Source: UBA6059 sp040219045 (GTDB lineage: Bacteria > Bacteroidota > Bacteroidia > Cytophagales > Cyclobacteriaceae). From it: 64,000 nt of DNA. Both the position numbers and the translations under genes were made by a program. Below are positions 26,378 to 34,846 of the stretch, piece by piece. The stretch spans positions 4,898,001 to 4,962,000 of the forward strand of contig OZ245881.1 of the NCBI GenBank assembly GCA_965229505.1, written 5' to 3'. The notes below the pieces were generated by a model, which worked only from the letters and a program-made list of their open reading frames with translations, was not told where the DNA came from and made no database searches. Within the stretch, counting starts at the first letter, position 1. Each line of letters starts with the position of its first letter.

Positions 26378-28102
26378 ATGGCTCTTAGAAATCTGAATAT
26401 TAGGAATAAGCTAGCGCTGCTAATGACCGCCTTATGTATATCCGCGGTATTGCTATTAGCTTATCTTTTTATTCGACAGACAGAATCTGCACTCAAAGAG
26501 CGGGTTTTACTGCAGTTGTCTTCAGTCAGACAGCTCAAGGCCACCAAGATCAAAACGGAGTTAAAAGAAAGAATTGTCGCCTTTCAGTCTATCTACCTCA
26601 CTGATAGTTTGCCAACCATAAATCATCATCCCCTGTTTCAAAAGATTGGGAGATCAGCTACGATTCCGAAGACCATAGAGCAATGGGAGTTTGGTGATTT
26701 CCAAATCTCTTCTGACTTACAAGTGATTGACGTCACTCCACTTCCAATGAACGAGCCTATCACTGTGGCCATTGTCAGACGACTTCCAAACGACGAATAC
26801 CTCTATGCCATCGCCGAGCTGCTCAGTCCACAGAGCATATTGCTAGAGCGAACAGGTCTGGGTGAGACGGGAGAGTCATATCTCGTTGGCAGTGACTTCA
26901 AACTCAAATCCAAATCCCGGTTTAACCATGGTCGGCTCAGGTCGGTAGATGCCAAATCAGAAGCTATCGAAAAAGCACTAAATGGTGAATCCGGAGAATC
27001 AATCGTCAGAGACTATCGCGGTACTATGGTGTTTAGCTCCTATGGCCCTATCAGCGAGGGTGACGTTCGTTGGGCAATACTAAGCGAAATTGATTACGAC
27101 GAAGCGATGTATTCCATCAATGATATCAAAGAAAAACTGCTCTACATTGTATTGGCCATTCTCGCCATCATTGCGCTAGCTTCATTTGGGCTAGCGAGCA
27201 TGATCGTACGGCCTATCAAAGTAATGGAAAAGAAACTAACCACTATGTCTGATGGAATACTCGATGGTGTACCCACCCATGTGGATCAGCAAGACGAAAT
27301 TGGTCGTATGTTCGAAGCGTTGAATAAACTGGTGAAAGCCCTGGACGATACAGTGATTTATGCTGGCCACATAGGTAGTGGCAACTTCAATGCTGAGTAC
27401 ACGCCATTGAGCGACCAGGACAAACTTGGCGCGGCATTGATCAGTATGCGCAACCAGCTGCGCGACTTCAAGCGCGCTGAAGAGCGTATGAGAATAGAAA
27501 ATCAAAAGTCTGTGATCAATGGTGAAGAAAAAGAACGCACAAGGCTTTCCAAGGAGCTCCATGATGGTCTGGGGCCATTGTTGACCACCCTGCGGCTCAA
27601 CATTCAATCAGATATCCAAAACAGCGGCACACGAAAAGCGCTGTTGAGCAGGCTGGACGACACCATCGATGAGGTCAGGAGAATATCCAACAACCTGATG
27701 CCAAGCGTATTGGCTGATTTCGGTGTAGGTGAAGCAATCAATAATCTTGTATCGGACATCAATAGCAATCACGACATCAAAATTCGCTTTAAACAAGATG
27801 TATCTCCAACAATAGCTATGGATGACGCGCTGCACATCACCATGTACCGTATCGCTCAAGAATCCATCAACAATGTACTCAAGCATTCGAAGGCGACAGA
27901 GGTCAAAATTTCAGTGACGGCTTTTGAGGATCACTTAAGTTATTTCATTGCCGACAATGGGCAAGGGTTTAACTTAGACAAAGTGAAATATGGAAATGGA
28001 ATAAGGAACATGCGGGAACGTACCACTTTGGTCAACGGTACTATGGATATTAAGAGTGGAAGCAAGGGCACTACTATCGAAATAGAAATACCAATTGTAT
28101 GA
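26378..28102 (+). CDS. Sensor histidine kinase (HisKA_3 type)
   Basis: A 574-residue membrane kinase. Helix 1 is at residues 13-30 and helix 2 at about 250-275 (LLYIVLAILAIIALASFGLA), enclosing a Cache-like extracellular sensor (LGETGESYLVGSDF). A HAMP domain follows (VRPIKVMEKKL) and a linker to about 380. The phosphoacceptor box is LSKELHDGLGPLL with His395, and the ATP-binding domain shows NNVLKHSKA, ADNGQGF and GNGIRNMRERT. This is the NarX/DesK class that phosphorylates NarL-type regulators. Its stop overlaps the start of the response regulator by 4 bp, so it is the cognate kinase. The ligand is unknown. Confidence 0.93.
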   Translation: MALRNLNIRNKLALLMTALCISAVLLLAYLFIRQTESALKERVLLQLSSVRQLKATKIKTELKERIVAFQSIYLTDSLPTINHHPLFQKIGRSATIPKTIEQWEFGDFQISSDLQVIDVTPLPMNEPITVAIVRRLPNDEYLYAIAELLSPQSILLERTGLGETGESYLVGSDFKLKSKSRFNHGRLRSVDAKSEAIEKALNGESGESIVRDYRGTMVFSSYGPISEGDVRWAILSEIDYDEAMYSINDIKEKLLYIVLAILAIIALASFGLASMIVRPIKVMEKKLTTMSDGILDGVPTHVDQQDEIGRMFEALNKLVKALDDTVIYAGHIGSGNFNAEYTPLSDQDKLGAALISMRNQLRDFKRAEERMRIENQKSVINGEEKERTRLSKELHDGLGPLLTTLRLNIQSDIQNSGTRKALLSRLDDTIDEVRRISNNLMPSVLADFGVGEAINNLVSDINSNHDIKIRFKQDVSPTIAMDDALHITMYRIAQESINNVLKHSKATEVKISVTAFEDHLSYFIADNGQGFNLDKVKYGNGIRNMRERTTLVNGTMDIKSGSKGTTIEIEIPIV

Positions 28103-28728
28103 GCAGGATTAAAATTATAGTGGCAGATGATCATCAACTCTTCAGAGATGGCATCATTTCTTTGCTTTCCAGAAATGACAATTTTGAGATCGTCGGGCAG
28201 GCAGATAGTGCAACTTCATTAAAGAAGCTGCTTGAATCTACTTTTGCTCATGTGGTATTGATTGACATTTCTATGCCGGACATGAGCGGTCTGGATCTGA
28301 TCGAGGAGTATAGAGAAAAATCGTCCGATATCAAGTTCATAGTACTGACGATGCACGCCGAAGGTCAGTATGTGGTCAAGGCGGTGCGCAATGGAGCCTA
28401 TGGCTATCTTATCAAGAATGCCAATGAGGGTGAACTGATTGATGCGATTGAGGATGTGGCATTAGGCAAGAAGCATTTCAGCGAAGAGATATCGAGCCTG
28501 ATGATAAACAACATGGCCATACAGGGAGAATCACATAAAAAACTGTCAGAGCGGGAAATGGAGGTGCTACAGCTGGTGTCGGAGGGAAAGACAACAAAAG
28601 AGATTGCCGATCAACTCTTCGTAAGCACGCGAACGGTCGAAACCCACAGGGTCAATATGATGAAAAAGCTCCGGGTACAAAACACAGCCGAGCTAATCAA
28701 AAAGTCTGCAAAGCTATCTCTCATATAG
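28099..28728 (+). CDS. NarL/FixJ-family response regulator
   Basis: A 209-residue regulator: a receiver domain at 1-120 with the acidic pair D10-D11, phosphoacceptor D56 in VVLIDISMPD and the conserved Lys in YLIKNANEGE, then a LuxR-type helix-turn-helix at about 148-205 (LSEREMEVLQLVSEGKTTKE, RTVETHRVNMMKKL). It is translated with the kinase at 26378 (ATGA overlap). The closest candidates for its target are the four CCGTAT-type sites in this locus, one of which (28731) starts 2 bp after its own stop. That link is inferred. Confidence 0.94.
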   Translation: MSRIKIIVADDHQLFRDGIISLLSRNDNFEIVGQADSATSLKKLLESTFAHVVLIDISMPDMSGLDLIEEYREKSSDIKFIVLTMHAEGQYVVKAVRNGAYGYLIKNANEGELIDAIEDVALGKKHFSEEISSLMINNMAIQGESHKKLSEREMEVLQLVSEGKTTKEIADQLFVSTRTVETHRVNMMKKLRVQNTAELIKKSAKLSLI

Positions 28729-28730
28729 CT

Positions 28731-28746
28731 CCGTATTTTTACTGAT
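28731..28746. promoter_or_regulatory. CCGTAT-type motif, site D
   Basis: CCGTATTTTTACTGAT begins 2 bp after the response-regulator stop and ends about 77 bp before the antiporter start at 28824. The ends (CCGTA and ACTGAT) match sites A and B; the middle is TTTTT instead of AAAC. Confidence 0.45.
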
Positions 28747-28823
28747 GAAAATGTACCGATAAACAAGGATCGTATAAAGTAGGACACGATTCTAACTTGC
28801 TGTCATTAACCAAGCAAGTGAAT

Positions 28824-30104
28824 ATGAACATTCTTGATGTCATTGCGATCCTCGTATTTTTATCAGGCCTTTTTATTTATATCAACACCTTTTATCTCAA
28901 GCTTCCCTCGACGGTAGGGTTGACTATCCTGGCTATGGTTTTGTCGCTGATTGTGTTCATTGCCGGGCATTTGTTTCCAAGCCTCCATTTGGCCAGGCAT
29001 GTGGCTAGTTTTGACCCGTCAGACATACTCCTAAGGTTTGTGATACCCACGATGCTGTTTGCTCAGGCACTCAATGTAGACCTGAAATATGTCAAAGGCC
29101 AAATTGGGTTATTAGCATTTATATCATTCGCAGGCGTATTCATTTCGATGATCATCATTGGTACTTTAGTCTATGTTGCAGCACTTTACATCAATATGCC
29201 CATTGGCATTATAGAGTGCGGTGTGTTTAGCGCGCTCATATCGACTACCGATCCCATCTCCGTGACAAGCACATTGAAGCACTACGCCATCCCCCGAAAA
29301 CTCAATAGACAAATGGAGGTCGAAGCACTCTTCAATGGTGGTATGGCAGTGACTATGGCATTTCTTCTGATCAGCTGTGCAAGTTTCATGAACGAACCAA
29401 CCTTCTCCACTTCTGGAGCGATGGTAATGATAATACAACAAATCATTGGAGGATTGGTGGTAGGCGCTATCGTCGGCTGGGTTGGCTACAAAGTGCTCGA
29501 TTTTGTAGACAATGATGATGTGGAAGTCGAGGTAATCGTCACCCTGGCGCTGGTACTTGCCGGCTCCTATATTGCTCATCTCATCGGTGTGTCACCTGTG
29601 CTTGTCGCGATACTGTCAGGGCTTGCCTTGGGTAATTTTGGAACCTCGGCGCATGAGGAGCATGCTGTGGGTACCTACGTCTACAAGTTTTGGCAGCTGA
29701 TCAAGGAGACTTTTGCCGCAATTCTCTTTGTGCTTGTTGGGTTCGAGATGCTCATGATCCCCCTCCGGCCGGATACACTCGCGCTGGGCTTCATCGCTAC
29801 CAACATAGTGATGCTTGCTCGATGGGTAGCCATCTACCTACCGGTAAAAATGGTTGATGCCGATGATATCATTGATCCGGCTACAGTACCAGCATTGGCC
29901 TGGGGTGCACTGCGCGGTGGACTGCCTATCGCGCTGGCCCTGTCATTGAACCCACAGGTCTTCAATAAAGAAATCATAGTGGCCATGACCTACGTGGTAG
30001 TGGTATGTACGGTACTTTTTCAGGGCTTGACCTTAGAAGGAGTCTTAAAAGAGTATCATGTAAAATTCATTAGCACTGCCGTCAAAGGTAAGCCGGTACC
30101 ATGA
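28824..30104 (+). CDS. Cation/proton antiporter, CPA1 (NhaP-like) family
   Basis: About 426 residues from the ATG at 28824 (MNILDVIAILVFLSGLFIYI); a TTG nine codons earlier is possible. It has about 12 membrane helices and the CPA1 core: ALISTTDPISVTSTLKHY with the conserved Asp of the ion-binding TDP motif, VEALFNGGMAVTMAF in place of the usual E-x-x-x-N-D region, and LAWGALRGGLPIALALSLN near the end. No C-terminal regulatory domain is present. It exchanges Na+ or K+ for H+ across the inner membrane. It follows the kinase/regulator pair on the same strand behind motif D, so it may be their output, for example in pH or salt response. Confidence 0.9.
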   Translation: MNILDVIAILVFLSGLFIYINTFYLKLPSTVGLTILAMVLSLIVFIAGHLFPSLHLARHVASFDPSDILLRFVIPTMLFAQALNVDLKYVKGQIGLLAFISFAGVFISMIIIGTLVYVAALYINMPIGIIECGVFSALISTTDPISVTSTLKHYAIPRKLNRQMEVEALFNGGMAVTMAFLLISCASFMNEPTFSTSGAMVMIIQQIIGGLVVGAIVGWVGYKVLDFVDNDDVEVEVIVTLALVLAGSYIAHLIGVSPVLVAILSGLALGNFGTSAHEEHAVGTYVYKFWQLIKETFAAILFVLVGFEMLMIPLRPDTLALGFIATNIVMLARWVAIYLPVKMVDADDIIDPATVPALAWGALRGGLPIALALSLNPQVFNKEIIVAMTYVVVVCTVLFQGLTLEGVLKEYHVKFISTAVKGKPVP

Positions 30105-30121
30105 CCCATTTGATTGCTTAA

Positions 30122-30163
30122 CCGAAAATGGCCTGATCAAGTTTTAATTGAGGCAGATTAGCC
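30122..30163. terminator. Possible terminator after the antiporter
   Basis: An imperfect GC-rich hairpin (TGGCCTGATC against GATTAGCC) is followed on the plus strand by TTTTTTT (30155-30161), about 25-55 bp after the antiporter stop. The stem has mismatches, so confidence is low. Confidence 0.4.
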
Positions 30164-30168
30164 TTTTT

Positions 30169-30564
30169 TTAAGTGACTTGCTCCCTTGCCTGAAATATTC
30201 TAATAAACATCATGTGAGACATATTGCGAGCCCTTTCTTTTGCCAGATGTTGCTTTGGGCCTTCGAATAGTTCATCCAACGTCTCAAACCACAATTGAAT
30301 CCATTGCCCGAAATGAGCTTGCTGTATTGTGCCATCAAAATGCTTGTCGACATCCAGATGCGCCTTGACTGGGTTTCCCTTATACCTTGGCTCAAACAAT
30401 AGATTGGTTTGCCAGAAGTCTACCAGCTTTACCAGGTGCTCCTCCCAATCCTTGATTACTTCGTTAAAGATCGGGCCGAGAGACTCATGCGCTCTGACTT
30501 TGCTGTAAAAGCTCCTGACTAGTAGGTCAATATCTTCTCTGGTAGAGATGTCTGATTTGCTCAT
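30169..30564 (-). CDS. Group III truncated hemoglobin
   Basis: A 131-residue heme protein of the truncated-hemoglobin group III. The signature IFNEVIKDWEEHLVKLVDFW matches the group III E-helix region, with the distal-side His replaced as is usual in the group, and HFGQWIQLWFETLDELFEGP carries the F-helix with the proximal His. The length is right for the family. Such proteins bind oxygen, NO or related ligands in the cytoplasm; the role in Bacteroidota is not settled. It stands alone, converging with the antiporter gene. Confidence 0.92.
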   Translation of the reverse strand: MSKSDISTREDIDLLVRSFYSKVRAHESLGPIFNEVIKDWEEHLVKLVDFWQTNLLFEPRYKGNPVKAHLDVDKHFDGTIQQAHFGQWIQLWFETLDELFEGPKQHLAKERARNMSHMMFIRIFQAREQVT

Positions 30565-30681
30565 AGCACAATTTTAGTTTTTAACAACTACACCTATTAT
30601 GATTGAGATCATCTTCACCCTATTTCCTTATAAGTAGTCCTAATGTCTAACAGTCAGGTTATTATATCTATCGCCATCTAT

Positions 30682-32343
30682 TCAATCATTTGCGGTAGTG
30701 AGTGCCGAGCCATCTCTCCTGGGATCGGCTACACCTACCCATCGTCCATTCTGATAAGCGATAGCGTGGACACCCCCAAAATACGCGTTGCGTTGTGCCT
30801 TGTCCAAGTCTTTTCTGAAAGTACCCCACTGATGGCCTTTAGTCAATATCCAACCATTGAGATCAGTTGAATCTGTCATGTGTTCGGCATAAGCTTTCCC
30901 ATTACTCACATGATAGCGTGGTTGCTCGACGGATTGAATGATATTTTGATTGGCAGCCCAATTCGAAATGACCTGTGCAACTGCGGAAATTATTCGGGCA
31001 CTACCCGGACTACCCAAAACGACTACATTTGTGCCATTCTTTTGAACGATGGTAGGTGACATTGAACTATAAGCCATCTTGGAAGGGCCTATGCTCCAAG
31101 GATGATCAGGGTAGCCAAAAATAAAGTCATCCATATAGGTGTTGTATAAGAAGCCAAGGCCTGGCGCAGCAGCCAACGCACCAAAATATGCATTGATACT
31201 TGCAGTATAAGACACTGCCATACCTTTTGCATCTACAATCGAAAAATGAGTCGTTTCTCCACCATCTGATGTTTCCTTGGTATAATCACCACTGATTGCG
31301 TTAGCCAATAGTGCATTAGCGTATGCGTCACTGAGCTTGGCAGCAAGGAGAGAATCACTATCGTCGATATCTAATACCGGTCGTTGCGATCTATCCTCAT
31401 GGGCCAATCGCAAGGCTTCAAGTATTGCCAATCGGTCTTCCTCGTCATCGTCCCCTTTCAATTGCCGGATCAGGTTGAGCGCCAGCAACATCGTCCAGCC
31501 ACCAGTCGGAGGAGCAGTAGTATAGATGCTGTAGTCCTGGAAAGTCGTGCCAATCGCAGGTCGCTCCTCAGGGTCAGGAAAACTTGCCAGATCTTGTAAA
31601 CTTATCCACCCTCCATTATCATGCATGTCCTGTGCGATTTCTTTTGCTATTTCACCTTTATAAAATGTTTCTGACCCACCTTTAGCGACTCTTTTGAGTG
31701 TTTGCGCTAGCAAAGGCTGCCTTAAGGTATCTCCTACCTGAGGAATACTGCCATCAGGCATCAACCATGGATCTACATGATGCGTGCTTGCCATTATTTG
31801 AGCGGCATATCTGTGATACACCTTGGAACGAAATTCTCCTATCGGAAATCCCTGTGCTGCATACCTGATAGCCGGTTGTAACAATGCCTCCCAGGAGACC
31901 TGACCGCTTCCATACTTCTCCCATGTATAGTAGGTCGCTTTTAGCGAAGATGGTATCGTCGAGCGACGATGATAGGTCAACGTATCAATATCCATTTCCT
32001 TAGGAGTACTCGCAGGTGATAGCGTAGTGCCGTTGATCATGATTGGAGGACTTCCAGGTAGCCCGAGCAGTATCTGGCAACCTCCACCAAGACCCGACAT
32101 AGCAGGTTCCGTGACGCCTAGTGCAAATGAAACCGCGACCATCGCATCTACGGCATTTCCACCCATATTAAGAATCTCTATCCCGGCAGCTGTGGCTTCA
32201 GGACTGGCACTGGTCACTACTCCATAGGTCGACGACAACTCTTCCTGAGGATCGGAGCACGATGAAATCATGGTCATAGCAGTGGCCAGGAGTAACAATG
32301 AAAGGTCGGACCTTCTATACCTACCGTAATCGATAAGGGTCAT
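30682..32343 (-). CDS. ggt: Gamma-glutamyltransferase, lipoprotein-like
   Basis: About 553 residues from ATG 32343, which overlaps the stop of the upstream aminotransferase (ATGA); an ATG four codons earlier also exists. The N-terminus has a lipoprotein-like signal with lipobox MISSC. The N-terminal-nucleophile fold is visible in NMGGNAVDAMVAVSFALGVT, SGLGGGCQILLG and the autocleavage/catalytic Thr region GGETTHFSIVDAKGMAVSYT, and it ends with the conserved VADPRRDGSA. The precursor should cleave itself before that Thr into two subunits. It transfers or hydrolyses gamma-glutamyl groups, for example of glutathione, in the periplasm. Confidence 0.93.
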   Translation of the reverse strand: MTLIDYGRYRRSDLSLLLLATAMTMISSCSDPQEELSSTYGVVTSASPEATAAGIEILNMGGNAVDAMVAVSFALGVTEPAMSGLGGGCQILLGLPGSPPIMINGTTLSPASTPKEMDIDTLTYHRRSTIPSSLKATYYTWEKYGSGQVSWEALLQPAIRYAAQGFPIGEFRSKVYHRYAAQIMASTHHVDPWLMPDGSIPQVGDTLRQPLLAQTLKRVAKGGSETFYKGEIAKEIAQDMHDNGGWISLQDLASFPDPEERPAIGTTFQDYSIYTTAPPTGGWTMLLALNLIRQLKGDDDEEDRLAILEALRLAHEDRSQRPVLDIDDSDSLLAAKLSDAYANALLANAISGDYTKETSDGGETTHFSIVDAKGMAVSYTASINAYFGALAAAPGLGFLYNTYMDDFIFGYPDHPWSIGPSKMAYSSMSPTIVQKNGTNVVVLGSPGSARIISAVAQVISNWAANQNIIQSVEQPRYHVSNGKAYAEHMTDSTDLNGWILTKGHQWGTFRKDLDKAQRNAYFGGVHAIAYQNGRWVGVADPRRDGSALTTAND

Positions 32344-33638
32344 GATTTTAGCCATTCTACCATCTTTTCTAATCCGAGTTTTACCTGAGGTGCTAACGCA
32401 ACGACGGTATTTTCGTCCGCACTCAATGGTGCATGATCGGCAGCATAATCAAGTGCTGCCCGGCCATCAAAATCTACATAGGACAATCGAGCCGTGAGTT
32501 CATCTTCCGGCCTGCCGAATGCGCTACCCGGCAATAGAGCCACTCCTGTTGTTTCAAGAAGCTGGTGGCATAATTGATCGCTTGTGGCAATTCCTTTGGC
32601 TAATAGAGTTACGCGATATTTACCAAAATCAGGAAAAACATAAAATCCACCTGTGGGCTTGGCCGTAAAAACATCATTATCAGTCAAAAACTGATGTGTA
32701 AACAAGCCTATCACTTTTAGCACCTGCCTTGAATTACTAAGGTATCGAACAATCTGGTCTCCACCCTGATACGCACTAACGGCAGCATGCTGTATCGGTG
32801 CACTTACTGATGTGAAAGTCTCACTCGCAATGATAGTCATCGCCCGTCTTAGGTATGATAACTCTGGTGGCATGATGAAAGTACCAATGCGCCAACCACC
32901 GGCTCCACACCATTTACTCAGTCCGGTACTGATGATAGTACCCTCTGGATAATAACTCGCCAGGGAACGATGTTGGCCCTCAAAATGTGTCTCTCCGTAA
33001 ATCTCATCGCTCAACACAATCAAATTATGCTTTCGGCATACTTCAGCCAAACTTGTCAGATGTTGCTCATCAAAAGTAGCTCCCGTGGGGTTATTGGGGT
33101 AATTAATAAGCAGTAGCCTTGGGCTACTTGTATCCGATCTGCAAAACTGATCCAGCAAAACAGGGTTAAGTAGCCAACCCTCCTCTGCCGTAGTATTGAT
33201 CCAAGAAGTGTGGGCACCAGCTATCTGAGCCTGAGGCGCATACGATACCCAACTGGGTGAAGGAAGAATCAAGTGGGGATCCAGTGCCACTTGCAGTGTA
33301 AATATGAGTTCTTTGGATCCAGGGCCAATTAATACATCATCTGCAGTCCTATTAATCCCCAATTTCCCGGAATAGCTGTTGGCTATCTGTAGCCTAAGTT
33401 CTTCTAATCCTACCACAGGAAGGTAGTCCTTTTGATCAGCATTGTCGCGCAGTGCATCGACCACCACATCAGGCACTGGAAACGGTGACTGTCCAAACCC
33501 GAGCTTGTAGACCTCCCGTCCTTGTTTTTTCAGTTGGGTTGATAATTCGTTGATCGCCAGTGTAGCAGATGGCTTAAGGTCTGTAAGCCTGGCATTTAGC
33601 TTGTGCTTTGAAGAATAGGTATCCATGGATGTACTCAA
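32340..33638 (-). CDS. Class I/II PLP-dependent aminotransferase
   Basis: A 432-residue fold type I aminotransferase, slightly longer than usual. Landmarks: the N-terminal LGFGQSPFPVP (substrate gate of aspartate-type enzymes), NYPNNPTGATF, SDEIYGE (D211) and the Schiff-base lysine K242 in STGLSKWCGAGGWRIG. It is cytoplasmic with no signal. It overlaps the gamma-glutamyltransferase gene by 4 bp, so the two probably work in one amino-acid salvage pathway, but the substrate is unknown. A related but distinct enzyme is encoded at 343-1467. Confidence 0.9.
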   Translation of the reverse strand: MSTSMDTYSSKHKLNARLTDLKPSATLAINELSTQLKKQGREVYKLGFGQSPFPVPDVVVDALRDNADQKDYLPVVGLEELRLQIANSYSGKLGINRTADDVLIGPGSKELIFTLQVALDPHLILPSPSWVSYAPQAQIAGAHTSWINTTAEEGWLLNPVLLDQFCRSDTSSPRLLLINYPNNPTGATFDEQHLTSLAEVCRKHNLIVLSDEIYGETHFEGQHRSLASYYPEGTIISTGLSKWCGAGGWRIGTFIMPPELSYLRRAMTIIASETFTSVSAPIQHAAVSAYQGGDQIVRYLSNSRQVLKVIGLFTHQFLTDNDVFTAKPTGGFYVFPDFGKYRVTLLAKGIATSDQLCHQLLETTGVALLPGSAFGRPEDELTARLSYVDFDGRAALDYAADHAPLSADENTVVALAPQVKLGLEKMVEWLKS

Positions 33639-33863
33639 ATTCTGACAGTATAGAATAGAAGTAATTTAGTCAGGAAATGCTACGGTGAATAATATTCAAT
33701 AACCAATAGTTCACATTGGGTATTCAGCTAATAGGCCAAATGGTTTTTGTGATTTCAAGCTAAATCATACCCTGTAGTCCATTGTTTAGGCGTGTACTTG
33801 TAATTGTCGATAAATGAACCATTTCGCAAGCTTCACTCGAGGTTAATCATTGAACCATGAATA

Positions 33864-34841
33864 TTACCCACCGACTACAACCACCAGCACATTACCCTTT
33901 TTTGCTCCTGTTTCCACATAATGGTGTGCGGCAACTATCTCCTCCAACGGGTATTCTCTGTCAACAGGAATCTTCAAGACGCCCTGTTCGATCAGCTCTT
34001 TTAAGTAGCGATTATCTGCATCATTCTCTCCGGCCAGACTTACAGGTGCTTTCTTATCGCTGGTAGCATTTACCCATACCGACCATAGTATGCTGGTAAA
34101 TGTTGGGTTACCCAGTACCAATCTACCCTTTGGTTTCAGTCGGCGCAGAGCACCATTGAGCTTAGTAATACCTGCTATATCGATGATCACATCATATTGC
34201 TCGTCCAGTTGTGTGAAATCCGATTCACGATGGTCGAGCACTGAGTCTGCGCCCAGTTCGAGTAGCATTTGATGCTTCTCCTTGGTATCAATGCAGCAGA
34301 CAGTCGCTCCCATGTGCCTGGCTATTTGCAGGCTCATGGTGCCTATACTCCCGCCTGCCCCATTGATGAGCACCCGATCGCCAGAGCTTACCCGTCCTTG
34401 TCGTAGAAAGTGTACGGCATTAGTTCCCCCTGTCGAGATGGCTGCAGACTCTCGCAAGCTAAGGTTGGATGGACGCTCACAGATGGGATGCGATTCCGGT
34501 AGGCAAGCGTACTCGCTGTATCCGCCCATCTTCATGCCGCCTGTCGTAAAAACTTCCATACCGGGCTTGTACTCACTGACGTCTTCTCCCACTGCCTCGA
34601 TGATACCGGAAAGCTCCTGGCCCAGAGACTTCACTCTAGGCTTAATGATGCCCATGAACAGCCTGACAGGCAACCAGATCCAGGTGGCTATGTCAAAGCG
34701 TCTCAACTCACAATCGCCTGCGGTGACCGTGGAGGCAACAACTTTAATCAATACCTCATTGGGCTTTGGTTTAGGTTTTGGTAACTGACCCAATACCATG
34801 ACCTCCGGGGGGCCGTATGCTGTCCAAATGGCTGCTTTCAT
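33864..34841 (-). CDS. Zinc-independent MDR-family oxidoreductase (quinone reductase-like)
   Basis: A 325-residue medium-chain dehydrogenase/reductase. It begins MKAAIWTAYGPPEVMVLGQL, typical of quinone oxidoreductase-like members. The GroES-like domain contains LGQELSGIIEAVGEDV and the Rossmann domain has LINGAGGSIGTMSLQIARHM. I do not see the four-Cys structural zinc lobe, so it is probably zinc-independent and NADPH-linked. It lies 5 bp downstream of the FtsX permease at 34847 on the same strand, which may be chance. Substrate unknown. Confidence 0.88.
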   Translation of the reverse strand: MKAAIWTAYGPPEVMVLGQLPKPKPKPNEVLIKVVASTVTAGDCELRRFDIATWIWLPVRLFMGIIKPRVKSLGQELSGIIEAVGEDVSEYKPGMEVFTTGGMKMGGYSEYACLPESHPICERPSNLSLRESAAISTGGTNAVHFLRQGRVSSGDRVLINGAGGSIGTMSLQIARHMGATVCCIDTKEKHQMLLELGADSVLDHRESDFTQLDEQYDVIIDIAGITKLNGALRRLKPKGRLVLGNPTFTSILWSVWVNATSDKKAPVSLAGENDADNRYLKELIEQGVLKIPVDREYPLEEIVAAHHYVETGAKKGNVLVVVVGG

Positions 34842-34846
34842 AAGTA

